Source: Daphnia carinata (lineage: Eukaryota > Arthropoda > Branchiopoda > Diplostraca > Daphniidae). Taken from it: a DNA stretch of 64,000 nt. Positions 10,376 through 20,200 of the stretch are shown here, piece after piece (position 1 is the stretch's first letter; each line of letters begins with the position of its first letter). Location: contig NC_081332.1 in the NCBI RefSeq assembly GCF_022539665.2, positions 7,096,303 to 7,160,302 on the forward strand. Reading direction: 5' to 3'. Made by a program: the position numbers and the translations under genes. Below the pieces are notes generated by a model, which had not been told where the DNA came from, made no database searches, and was given only the letters and a program-made list of their open reading frames with translations.

Positions 10376-13300
10376 TTAGAATCTCGAGACTTCGTTGCGT
10401 TGCCGTAAGTTGTATCGTGGATTCGTCATTCTAGTGTGTGCAGGATTAATTGGTATAGGACCGGGGAGATTTGGTGCGATGATTTTACAATTTTCCGTTT
10501 CTGCTGCATGATGATGCCGATGCCAACACGCTCTACGGACAGGTATTCTTTTGTTGTTGATGAAGTTGTTTCTTGGTCTGCCTGGTCCTCGTCGCACTGT
10601 TTCACTTCCTGGTTGTTGTGGAACACTAGATAATTTTTCTGTTTCTTGGTTTGCCGGGACGTAGAGCTTTAGGCGGTTGACGTGTACCACTGATTTTAGT
10701 TTTTCATTGCTCGCGTGTTGAATCTCATAAGTGAGATTTGAGAAATTTCTGATGATTTTGAATGGTCCATTCCACCTGTTGATGAATTTTCCGGCAGTTG
10801 GTGGAGCTTTCAGTAGCACAAAGTCACCAATGTTATATTTGATCGCTTGTGTTCCTTTGTCGTAGTATCTTTTTTGTTTTGTCTGTGCCCGAAATAGGTG
10901 TTCCTTCGCTAGTTGCTGAGCCTTCTTCCATTGGTGTGAGTACATTACACTGGTATCCTCGTATGTTTCGTATCGCCTGTCTATTTTGATGTCGTTTGGG
11001 AGCACTGGTTGTCTCCCGAAGAATAGAAAGAATGGGTTTTGTTGCAGTGTTGATTGCTTCGCTGTGTTGTAAGCAAATGTGACAAATGGTAGATATTTGT
11101 CCCAATTTTCTGGTTCATCCGTTACGTAGCAAGCCAACATGTCACATAGGGTTCTGTTAAATCGTTCTACTAATCCGTCTGTCTGGGGATGGTATGCTGT
11201 TGTTCTGATTTGTTTGATTTTAAATAATTTGCAAATATCTTGGATTAAGCTCGACAGGAAATTAGTTCCTTGATCTGTTAGTACTACTTCGGGGGATCCA
11301 TATTTTGTATAAATATCATTAACCAGTATTGTAGCAATTGTTTGGGCAGTTTGATCTCTCATTGGAACCGTGAAGACGAAACGACTGGCATAATCTGATA
11401 GGACTAAAATATACTTATGTCCCTTTGCGCTTTCTTGAACGGGACCCACAATATCCATCGCAAGTCTTTCCCACACCCTTTCGGCTGGGGGCATAGGTTG
11501 CAATGGTGCTTTACTTCCTCCCACAGCCTTGCGTTTTGCGCATTTAAGGCAATTTTTGATGTGTTCTGTTACGTTTTGTCGCATGTATGGGAAGAAGTAT
11601 TGTTCTCTAAGTCTGGCTATTGTTTTTTCGATTCCTAAATGCCCTGCCATCATGTGATCATGATTTGCTCGTAAAATTCCGTCGATTAACGGTACAGGGA
11701 CTACTAATTTTCCTTGTCTATCTGTTAATAGACCCTTTTCATTGATTATAAAGTTGCTTGAGAATTTTTTATTTCTATTTTTCTGGCTATCTTCTTGTAT
11801 TTCCATCATTAGTTTTTGACAATATTTATCTGCTTGCTGTAATTCTATCCATCTGTCTTCTTTCTCAGACCTTTTACTTTCACTTCCAATTTCTCTTTCG
11901 AAACCTACGCTCTTCCTTTGACTTTCCCTCTCAAAACTTTCGTTTTCTTTTTGAATACTTTCGTTTTCTTTCTCCAGCTGTTCTTGTTTCTTTAATCTTT
12001 CAATCCTTAGTTTTTCTTTTAGATTTTCACCTTCTTTTCGAATATTTTCTAGCTCTCTTGTGACAGTTCCTCTTTCCATTGCCCTTGTTTCTACTCGTGC
12101 TATTGGCACTATGGGAATACGGCTTAGGGTGTCTGCATTTTGGTGCGACTTCCCAGGCCGGTACCCAATGACGATGTCGAATTCTTGTATTTTTAGTGCC
12201 CATCTAGCTAATCTTCCTGCGGGTTCTGTCTTGCTCATTAACCATTCTAAAGGTCTATGGTCTGTAAATACGGTGAATCTGCGTCCGTATAGATACGTTC
12301 TAAATACGTCAATTGCGTGGATGATGGCGTAAGCCTCTTTCTCTGTGGTTGACCACTTGGCTTCGCGGTCGTTCAGATGTTTAGAGCTATACGCTATGAC
12401 GACTTCCGCGCCGTCTGATTCACGGGGTTCCTGTACGTCGGACTCCGCTGAATCCGCTGATTGAGGTAGAGTTTGCATCTGAGCCAAGACTGCTCCTATA
12501 CCGTATCCTGAGGCATCTGTGTAGATGATAAATTCGCGCGTGAAATCTGGATACCCTAGGATAGGTCTAGTTATGAGACAGTTCTTGATACAATCAAAGG
12601 CGTCCCTTTGTTCCTCTCCCCATTTCCACTCGGCTGATTTTCTCGTTAGCGCTGTCAGTGGGTGGGCTTTATCAGCAAAAGCCCTGATGAACTTTCTGTA
12701 ATAGCTAGCCAAACCTAGAAATGAGCTTAATTCTTTCACGTTTTTGGGAGCTGGGTATTTGATGATTGCTTCTAACTTTTTTGTACTCGGTGTTATTCCT
12801 TTTTTCGAAACAATATATCCTAAATAGTCTAATTCTTCTTTGAAAAATTCGCATTTCTTTCTTTTTAATTTTAGTCCTGCGTCTTTAAGAAGTTTAAACA
12901 CTGCTTCTAGATGTATCACATGTTCAGCAATATTATTACTGAACACTATGATGTCATCCAGGTAAACCAATGCGAACCTGAACAATACTGATTTCAATAT
13001 GTTGTTCATTGCTCGTTGAAAAGTGCTTGGTGCATTTGTTAGTCCAAATGGCATTCTATTAAATTCGTATTGTCCAAGTTCACAAATGAAGGCGGTTTTG
13101 TGTTTGTCGTTTTCTTCTATCTCGATCTGCCAGTAGCCACTTAGTAAGTCCAATGTTGAGAAGTAAACTGATCCGCTCAATGCATCAATTGTGTCGTCGA
13201 TTCTTGGTAATGGGTATTTGTCTTTTACGGTTATTTTGTTAAGTGCCCTATAATCAATACACATACGCATTTCTCCATCTTTTTTGGGAACCATTACAAT

Positions 13301-14257
13301 TGCTGCTGCAAATGGGCTGTGACTTTCTCTAATAATATTGTTATTTACCATTACTTCAATCTTTGTTTTGACAATTAGTTTTAATGCTTCTGGTGTTCTA
13401 CGCAATCGTTGAGTAATTGGGGCGTTGTATCCTATGTTAATGGAATGTTTTACATCAGTTGCTAGACCCAAATCTGATTCTCTTTCTGCAAATAGAGTTT
13501 CGTGTTTCTTCAATAGATTTTCAATTTTAATGCGTATCTCGTCGGAGATGTTAGTCGTTTCACTCTCTTGGGTTTGTCCAATTCGCTTAGATTTCTTGTT
13601 AATTTCTGATTGGGAGAAAGATTCTAGGCTGCGATAATCTGCTACTGTCAGATCGTTGTTGTAGTTACTATCTGACGAACGGTCTGGGAGGAGTGGAATA
13701 TTAATACCTGTCTTGCCAAAAGTTATGCTATATACTGGGAGTGTGTTTTTACCAAAGCTATGTTCTTTTCCGGAATGATCGTAATTGATCTGCCTGTTTT
13801 TAGTATTAATTTTTACATTGTTGCTCGATAAGAAGTCTAATCCTAATATGCAAGTTTCGTTCAAGTTTTCCATAATAAAGAAATCATGCTTAATGACGTG
13901 ATTGGTGTTAATGGTGATTGAAAATCCATATTTCCCTTTCGATTTTAGTATTTCTCCTGACACCGTTCTAAATATTGGCGAAGGGGAGTCTTTAACATGT
14001 TTAAGTTCTTCATACTCCTTTAGATTAAAAAATATGCTGTCAGAAACTAAACTGGCTGCTGCTCCTGTGTCTACTAAAGCCTTAATTTCTTTTCCAAAAA
14101 TTCTTACTGGTATACGGATTAGTTTGGGTATCGCTATTTCTAAATTTTGTGTTAAAGGGTTGGTTGGTAGGGATATTGTGTTTACTGCATTGGACGGTGG
14201 TTCGGGTTGTTGATACGTGCCATATCTGTCCAACATTCTCGTGCAATGTGTCCTTTT
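10376..14257 (-). CDS. pol: Ty3/gypsy Pol polyprotein (PR-RT-RH-IN)
   Basis: Complete pol, 1,286 residues from the first ATG (14,236) and open from 14,257. Numbered from that ATG: protease LVDTGAA at 54-60; reverse transcriptase with FSTLDLLSGYWQ (about 359) and YLDDIIVF (425-432); RNase H with YTDASGYG (572) and TDHRPLEW (658). A highly charged Glu/Lys/Arg coiled-coil insert lies at about 720-810. The integrase has the HHCC finger (H859, H866, C896, C899), D928, D988 with TDQGTNF, and a Glu in GLVERFNRTL, then a GPF module (about 1,145). The long RH-IN insert is unusual. The frame is -1 relative to gag with a 76-nt overlap, implying programmed -1 frameshifting. All catalytic residues are present and there are no breaks. 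Confidence 0.93.
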   Translation of the reverse strand, partial: KRTHCTRMLDRYGTYQQPEPPSNAVNTISLPTNPLTQNLEIAIPKLIRIPVRIFGKEIKALVDTGAAASLVSDSIFFNLKEYEELKHVKDSPSPIFRTVSGEILKSKGKYGFSITINTNHVIKHDFFIMENLNETCILGLDFLSSNNVKINTKNRQINYDHSGKEHSFGKNTLPVYSITFGKTGINIPLLPDRSSDSNYNNDLTVADYRSLESFSQSEINKKSKRIGQTQESETTNISDEIRIKIENLLKKHETLFAERESDLGLATDVKHSINIGYNAPITQRLRRTPEALKLIVKTKIEVMVNNNIIRESHSPFAAAIVMVPKKDGEMRMCIDYRALNKITVKDKYPLPRIDDTIDALSGSVYFSTLDLLSGYWQIEIEENDKHKTAFICELGQYEFNRMPFGLTNAPSTFQRAMNNILKSVLFRFALVYLDDIIVFSNNIAEHVIHLEAVFKLLKDAGLKLKRKKCEFFKEELDYLGYIVSKKGITPSTKKLEAIIKYPAPKNVKELSSFLGLASYYRKFIRAFADKAHPLTALTRKSAEWKWGEEQRDAFDCIKNCLITRPILGYPDFTREFIIYTDASGYGIGAVLAQMQTLPQSADSAESDVQEPRESDGAEVVIAYSSKHLNDREAKWSTTEKEAYAIIHAIDVFRTYLYGRRFTVFTDHRPLEWLMSKTEPAGRLARWALKIQEFDIVIGYRPGKSHQNADTLSRIPIVPIARVETRAMERGTVTRELENIRKEGENLKEKLRIERLKKQEQLEKENESIQKENESFERESQRKSVGFEREIGSESKRSEKEDRWIELQQADKYCQKLMMEIQEDSQKNRNKKFSSNFIINEKGLLTDRQGKLVVPVPLIDGILRANHDHMMAGHLGIEKTIARLREQYFFPYMRQNVTEHIKNCLKCAKRKAVGGSKAPLQPMPPAERVWERLAMDIVGPVQESAKGHKYILVLSDYASRFVFTVPMRDQTAQTIATILVNDIYTKYGSPEVVLTDQGTNFLSSLIQDICKLFKIKQIRTTAYHPQTDGLVERFNRTLCDMLACYVTDEPENWDKYLPFVTFAYNTAKQSTLQQNPFFLFFGRQPVLPNDIKIDRRYETYEDTSVMYSHQWKKAQQLAKEHLFRAQTKQKRYYDKGTQAIKYNIGDFVLLKAPPTAGKFINRWNGPFKIIRNFSNLTYEIQHASNEKLKSVVHVNRLKLYVPANQETEKLSSVPQQPGSETVRRGPGRPRNNFINNKRIPVRRACWHRHHHAAETENCKIIAPNLPGPIPINPAHTRMTNPRYNLRQRNEVSRF

Positions 14258-16914
14258 TTATTGCACTTGTAACAGATAATAATCTTATTTCCAAGAGTGT
14301 CGTGGGTGTTCGGCTGGTTTTGTCGTTGCTGCGGGTATTGTCGTGGATAACCTGGGTTTTGGTGATACGCTTGTTGATTGTTGCTCGGTTGAAAGTGTGG
14401 TTGATTGTAATGGGTCGGTCCGTTGTTGTATGAAGGTCTCGGTGTTTGTTGATATGAAGGGTAATTGGGTTGTCGATACCCTGGGGAAGTACCTTGTCTT
14501 CGTGGTGAAGTATAATTGTTGCGGTATGGGCTGTTCTCCCTGCTTCGGCCGAAATTTCGGTCACTACTGGGGCCTCTGCTATTTGAACTGTCGTCGAATC
14601 GAACTCGCGGATTTTGTGATCTGGAGTACCGATCACTTGATCGTGAGGATCTTGGTTCGTATCGATCTGCTGCTGCTACGGTTATATCAGTATCCTGTGC
14701 CAAGTTACGGTTTTTATTAGTTTTTTCCAGTTCCTGAATTTTTTGTTTTAAGAATTCAATTTCTGTCTTTTGTTGTGAAAGTTCGTTGTCTTGTTGTTTC
14801 TCGTGGTGCGTTATCCCTGCTATCACCGCATTTATTTCCTTATCTTCTGCAGTTTCCTTGCTATATAGGATACCTTCGGATATGATTAATTGTTTACAAA
14901 GCTGATCAAAATCTTCAGGGTCTTCGGGCATTCGAAAATAGAGCTCTGCTCTGAATTTTGGTAAAATGCCTTGCATCAGAATTTTGATTTTGGTATAATC
15001 TCTCATTCTTTTGACTGTGTTTATGAGTCGACCTTCAACTATGGTCTGGTTTTGGTCAGATTTTTCTTCTTTGCCTTCAATGGACTCGTAGAGACTGTTG
15101 ATTCTTGAAATAAAGGCTTTGCATTTCTCTTCAGGTTTTTGTTTTAGCGTGGATAACTTTTTTCTTTGTGCTGCTAAGTCGTATGCATCCTGGAATCTTG
15201 CAATAATGGCAGTTTTCCATTCGTCATAACTTAATTCGTCACCTTGCTCTTCCACGTAGTTTCCATGCCATTCTAAGGCATCGCCTTTTAGTCTGTCAGA
15301 GAAGAATCGTATTTTTTGGTTGTCGTCCCAGTCGTTGTTGCGTGCGACATGTTCGGCGTCCTTCAGCCATTCTGTTATTAGTTTATCAGTACTTTTCCCT
15401 TTGAAGATTGGAATTGACTTTTTGTCTTCTCTGGAAAATAATTCTCCTAATGCTTTTACAATTGGTTGGGTTGTGGATGTATCAAGGCTATCGGTATCTG
15501 TTGTGTCGCGGTCAATTCTTGAAGCTTCTTTGTGTGAAAGTCCCATTTCGATTTTGTTTTTGAGAGTTTGGTACTTTCGCTCTAGTTGAAGAAGGTTGTC
15601 GTTTTGGATCTCGATTTGGTTCTGTAGGTCGTTGTTGAGTTGCTGTAGTTTTTCAACTTGTTCAGATTCTAACTCGAAGTGAAGGGATTTGTCTCCTTCT
15701 GTTATTGAGGTTAGGTCGTTTATCTCACTTACTAATTTCGTTATCTCTCCTGGTTCGTTGGAGTTGTCTAAGTCTTCGGTTTCAGCGAATGTTACCTGTT
15801 GCTTTCTATATTCTCTTATCCTGTTTTCCAGATACTTAATCTTTTCTTCTTGGTTTATTGTCTGCGCGTTGATTTTTTGTAATTCTGTTTCAAGATTTTT
15901 ATTCTTTGTAGTAATATCTATCAGACTTCTTCGTAAGGCGACTTTTTCTGTTAAGGTTTTTTCAAGGATCTCTTTTGTTTCTTTTGTTTCTGTCTGAAGT
16001 TGTTTGTTTGTTTCTAAAGCTGCTTTTATCTGTTGCTCGGCGGTTTCTAACTTCGTAACCAGTTGTTTTCTTTCACTTTCAAGTTTGCTAATTATTTCTT
16101 GCCCTTCTCTCTCAACTGCTATGATATTGGCTTCTTTTTTTCGTAACAGGTTTTGTAGTTGGTTTTCTGTTGCTGTGGCACTTTCAAGGCTTGTTTCTAA
16201 TTCGCTTATTCGATTGGCAGTTTTTTCAAGGGAGTTTTTTAGAGTTTCGTTACTTTCTTGGAGTTGTTCAAGGGAGCTACTTAAGGTGTATTTGGAACTC
16301 TTTGCCTTTTTCTTGTTGCTCTCTAGCTGCTTTCTTAAGCTCTGTAACTCAAAATTGAGTTCAGACGAACATTTTTTCTCTGTAATCTGCGCAAGTACTA
16401 CTTCTCATTGTAAAATACGGCTGGTACCTAATAAGAATTCTTTCTCTTTACCATGTACAATGCTAATTTGCTGTAATAAACTGTCAAGGTTTTCGGTGTT
16501 GCCACCAAGGGATTCTACGTAATTTTTGACTGTCTTTGTGGTGTTTGTAATAGTTTCTGCTGTTATACCACTTGGTACTTGCAACGATGGTTCTAACAAC
16601 GTATATGAATACAATTGTAATGCGTTGTGGGTCTCTTTAATAACTTCTTGTTTTTTGGATTCTATTTGTTGGATTTTTGCTTTTGTCGTGGTAGTCTGAT
16701 AGGTTTTGTTTTGTTCTACTTCTTGTTCAAATTCTAAGTCCACAAGAGTTTTCCAGTGGTCTAAAAATTTTTCTCGAGAGTAGTTGGGATTTTGGTTGGT
16801 TGTGTCTGGCTCGGGAAATACGGGGTACAACGGTGGAGATAGTTCGTCAGCAATGTTCGGATACAAAGTATTCTCCTTACGAGTAGTCTCTGATACAATA
16901 TGATCAAGCGGCAT
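14182..16914 (-). CDS. gag: Large coiled-coil Gag with zinc knuckle, one in-frame TGA
   Basis: A single frame runs from ATG 16,914 to the stop at 14,182, interrupted only by TGA at 16,407-16,405 (context CAA TGA GAA). Part 1 (about 170 residues before the TGA) is helical. Part 2 (about 16,404-15,550) is a long Glu/Lys/Gln coiled coil. Part 3 is a capsid-like region (FSDRLKGDALEWHG, FRMPEDPEDFDQLCKQL). An Arg/Ser/Tyr/Pro/Gln-rich nucleocapsid stretch with a CCHC knuckle (CYKCNKKGHIARECW) closes it. Gag packages element RNA. Upstream of 16,914 the frame meets TGA at 16,989 with no earlier ATG, which fixes the start. A CGA-to-TGA change would explain the stop; readthrough is the alternative. Without the stop it would be about 910 residues, large for gypsy gag. 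Confidence 0.75.
14248..14262 (-). promoter_or_regulatory. Candidate gag-pol -1 frameshift site
   Basis: On the minus strand AATAAAAAAGGA (A6 at 14,259-14,254) lies exactly where pol becomes open (an in-frame TAA of the pol phase ends at 14,258). It is inside the gag zinc knuckle, about 75 nt before the gag stop. In the gag phase it reads T_AAA_AAA_G, not a perfect heptamer, so the exact slip codon is uncertain. Confidence 0.4.
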
Positions 16915-16916
16915 TC

Positions 16917-16927
16917 GCTTACCTTTG
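16917..16927 (-). promoter_or_regulatory. Predicted 5' splice site in the gag leader
   Basis: Minus strand CAAAG|GTAAGC, a near-consensus donor, 9 nt before the gag ATG at 16,914. It pairs well with the acceptor ending at 10,352, so the spliced env mRNA would use env's own ATG. Confidence 0.45.
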
Positions 16928-17035
16928 ATGGTGTTCCTTGGTCTGGTAGAGTTGTTGGAGACTCGTCGGGGAAGTGTAGAGCACAATCACTGAAATAAGG
17001 TACGGGTAGAAACTTTGTACTGGACAACAAGTGTG

Positions 17036-17056
17036 AGTCTCGTTGGGACCTCCAAT
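17036..17056 (-). other. Primer-binding-site region of the env-bearing gypsy element
   Basis: Immediately inside the LTR the minus strand reads ATTGGAGGTCCCAACGAGAC, a form common in gypsy-lineage leaders. The tRNA used is not assigned. Confidence 0.5.
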
Positions 17057-17257
17057 TGTAAAGTTTCAAACCTTGTGTATTGCAGTGGATTGTCGTAACA
17101 AGTCCGAATTACATGTTACAAAAATGCAGTATTTATACTACTAACACACATACAAAATGAAGGTAAAATGGGAGGGGACACGTTCACTTTCACTTGTGAA
17201 ACGCTTGAGGGATGTTGAGGGTGTGGCCGTCTTCGGATAGCCTGTGGGCTCGTTACA
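17057..17257 (-). repeat. 5' LTR (201 bp) of the env-bearing gypsy element
   Basis: On the minus strand it begins TGTAACGAGCC and ends CTTTACA, so TGTAA..TTACA ends are inverted. A TATAAAT box lies at 17,137-17,131. It joins satellite sequence at 17,258 with no spacer. The LTR partner is not in the window. Confidence 0.7.
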
Positions 17258-20200
17258 CGTGTATTCAATGTGAATATAGTGTTATAGAATCAGTTTCATT
17301 ATCTACATTCAAACAGCATCAAATATACGTGTATTCAATGTGAATATAGTGTGATACAGTGAGTTTCAATATCTACATTCAAGCAGCATCAAATATACGT
17401 GTATTCAATGTGAATATAGTGTTATACAGTGAGTTTCAATATCTACATTCAAACAGCATCAAATATACGTGTATTCAATGTGAATATAGTGTTATAGAAT
17501 CAGTTTCAATATCTACATTCAAACAGCATCAAATATACGTGTATTCAATGTGAATATAGTGTGATACAGTGAGTTTCAATATCTACATTCAAACAGCATC
17601 AAATATACGTGTATTCAATGTGAATATAGTGTGATACAGTGAGTTTCAATATCTACATTCAAACAGCATCAAATATACGTGTATTCAATGTGAATATAGT
17701 GTTCTAGAATCAGTTTCATGATCTAAATTCAAACAGCATCAAATATCCGTGTATTCAATGTGAATATAGTGTTATAGAATCAGTTTCATGATCTACATTC
17801 AAACATCATCAAATATACGTGTATTCAATGTGAATATAGTGTTATAGAATCAGTTTCATTATCTACATTCAAACAGCATCAAATATACGTGTATTCAATG
17901 TGAATATAGTGTTATAGAATCAGTTTCATTATCTACATTCAAACAGCATCAAATATACGTGTATTCAATGTGAATATAGTGTTATAGAATCAGTTTATGA
18001 TCTACATTCAAACAGCATCAAATATACGTGTATTCAATGTGAATATAGTGTTATAGAAGCAGTTTCATGATCTATATTCAAACATCATCAAATATACGTG
18101 TATTCAATGTGAATATAGTGTTATAGAAGCAGTTTCATTATCTACATTCAAACAGCATCAAATATACGTGTATTCAATGTGAATATAGTGTTATAGAATC
18201 AGTTTCATTATCTACATTCAAACAGCATCAAATATACGTGTATTCAATGTGAATATAGTGTTATAGAATCAGTTTCATGATCTACATTCAAACAGCATCA
18301 AATATATGTGTATTCAATGTGAATATAGTGTGATACAGTGAGTTTCAATATCTACATTAAAACAGCATCAAATATACGTGTATTCAATGTGAATATAGTG
18401 TTATAGAATCAGTTTCATGATCTACATTCAAACAGCATTAAATATACGTGTATTCAATGTGAATATAGTGTGATATAGTGTGTTTCAAAGTCTAAATTCA
18501 AACAGCATCAAATATACGTGTATTCAATGTGAATATAGTGTTATAGAATCAGTATCATGATCTACATTCAAACAGCATCAAATATACGTGTATTCAATGT
18601 GAATATAGTTTGATACAGTGAGTTTCAATATCTACATTCAAACAGCATCAAATATACGTGTATTCAATGTGAATATAGTGTTATAGAATCAGTTTAATGA
18701 TCTACATTCAAACAGCATCAAATATACGTGTATTCAATGTGAATATAGTATGATACAATGAGTTTCAATATCTACATTCAAACAGCATCAAATTTACGTG
18801 TATTCAATGTGAATATAGTGTAATACAGTGAGTTTCAATATCAACATTCAAACAGCATCAAATATACGTGTATTCAATGTGAATATAGTGTTATAGAATC
18901 AGTTTCAATATCTACATTCAAACAGCATCAAATATACGTGTATTCAATGTGAATATAGTGTTATAGAATCAGTTTCATATCTACATTCAAACAGCATCAA
19001 ATATACGTGTATTCAATGTGAATATAGTGTTAAAGAATCAGTTTCATGATCTACATCCAAACAGCATCAAATATACGTGTATTCATAATATAGTGTGATA
19101 ATATTTCAATATCTACATTCAAACAGCATCAAATATACGTGTATTCAATGTGAATATAGTGTGATACAATAAGTTACAATATCTACATTCAAACAGCATC
19201 AAATATACGTGTATTCAATGTGAATATAGTGTTATAGAATCTGCGTAATGATCTACATTCAAACAGCATCAAATATACGTGTATTCAATGTGAATATAGT
19301 GTTACAGAATCAGTTTAATGATCTACATTCAAACAGCATCAAATATACGTGTATTCAATGTGAATATAGTGTTATAGAATCAGTTTCAATATCTACATTC
19401 AAACAGCATCAAATATACGTGTATTCAATGTGAATATAGTGTTATAGAATCAGTATCATGATCTACATTCAAACAGCATCAAATATACGTGTATTCAATG
19501 TGAATATAGTGTGATACAGTGAGTTTCAAAATCTACATTCAAACAGCATCAAATATACGTGTATTCAATGTGAATATAGTGTTATAGAATCAGTATCATG
19601 ATTACATTCAAACAGCATCAAATATACGTGTATTCAATGTGAATATAGTTTAGATACAGTGAGTTTCAATATCTACATTCAAACAGCATCAAATATACGT
19701 GTATTCAATGTGAATATATATAGTGTTATAGAATCAGTTTAATGATCTACATTCAAACAGCATCAAATATACATGTATTCAATGTGAATATAGTGTTATA
19801 GAATCAGTTTCATGATCTACATTCAAACAGTATCAAATATACGTGTATTCAATGCGAATATAGTATAATACAGTGAGTTTCAATATCAACATTCAAACAG
19901 CATCAAATATACGTGTATTCAATGTGAATATAGTGTTATAGAATCAGTTTCAATATCTACATCAAACAGCATCAAATATACGTGTATTCAATGTGAATAT
20001 AGTGTTATAGAATCAGTTTCATGATCTACATTCAAACAGCATCAAATATACGTGTATTCAATGTGAATATAGTGTTATAGAATCAGTATCATGATCAACA
20101 TTCAAACAGCATCAAATATACGTGTATTCATTGTGAATATAGTGTGATACAATAAGTTTCATATCTACATTCAAACAGCATCAAATATACTTGTATTCAA

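Larger units (their letters stand above)
5877..17257 (-). mobile_element. Envelope-bearing Ty3/gypsy (errantivirus-like) retroelement, near intact
   Basis: Read on the minus strand the order is: 201-bp LTR (17,257-17,057), primer-binding site, gag (from 16,914), pol (14,257/14,236-10,376), env (10,351-6,257), 3' UTR, gap. All three genes are long and open apart from one TGA in gag, so the copy looks young. Its 5' LTR abuts satellite DNA directly (CGTGTATTCAATG from 17,258), meaning insertion into, or fusion with, the satellite edge. The other flank and the 3' LTR are not visible. Confidence 0.85.

Noticed and set aside
15689-16522. Plus-strand open frames of 102 and 172 codons rich in Ser/Phe/Leu
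   Set aside because: Antisense shadows of the Gag coiled coil, whose minus-strand frame is open and compositionally sensible.
16761-17069. 102-codon minus-strand frame crossing the primer-binding site
   Set aside because: It starts inside the LTR and runs through the primer-binding site in another phase than gag.
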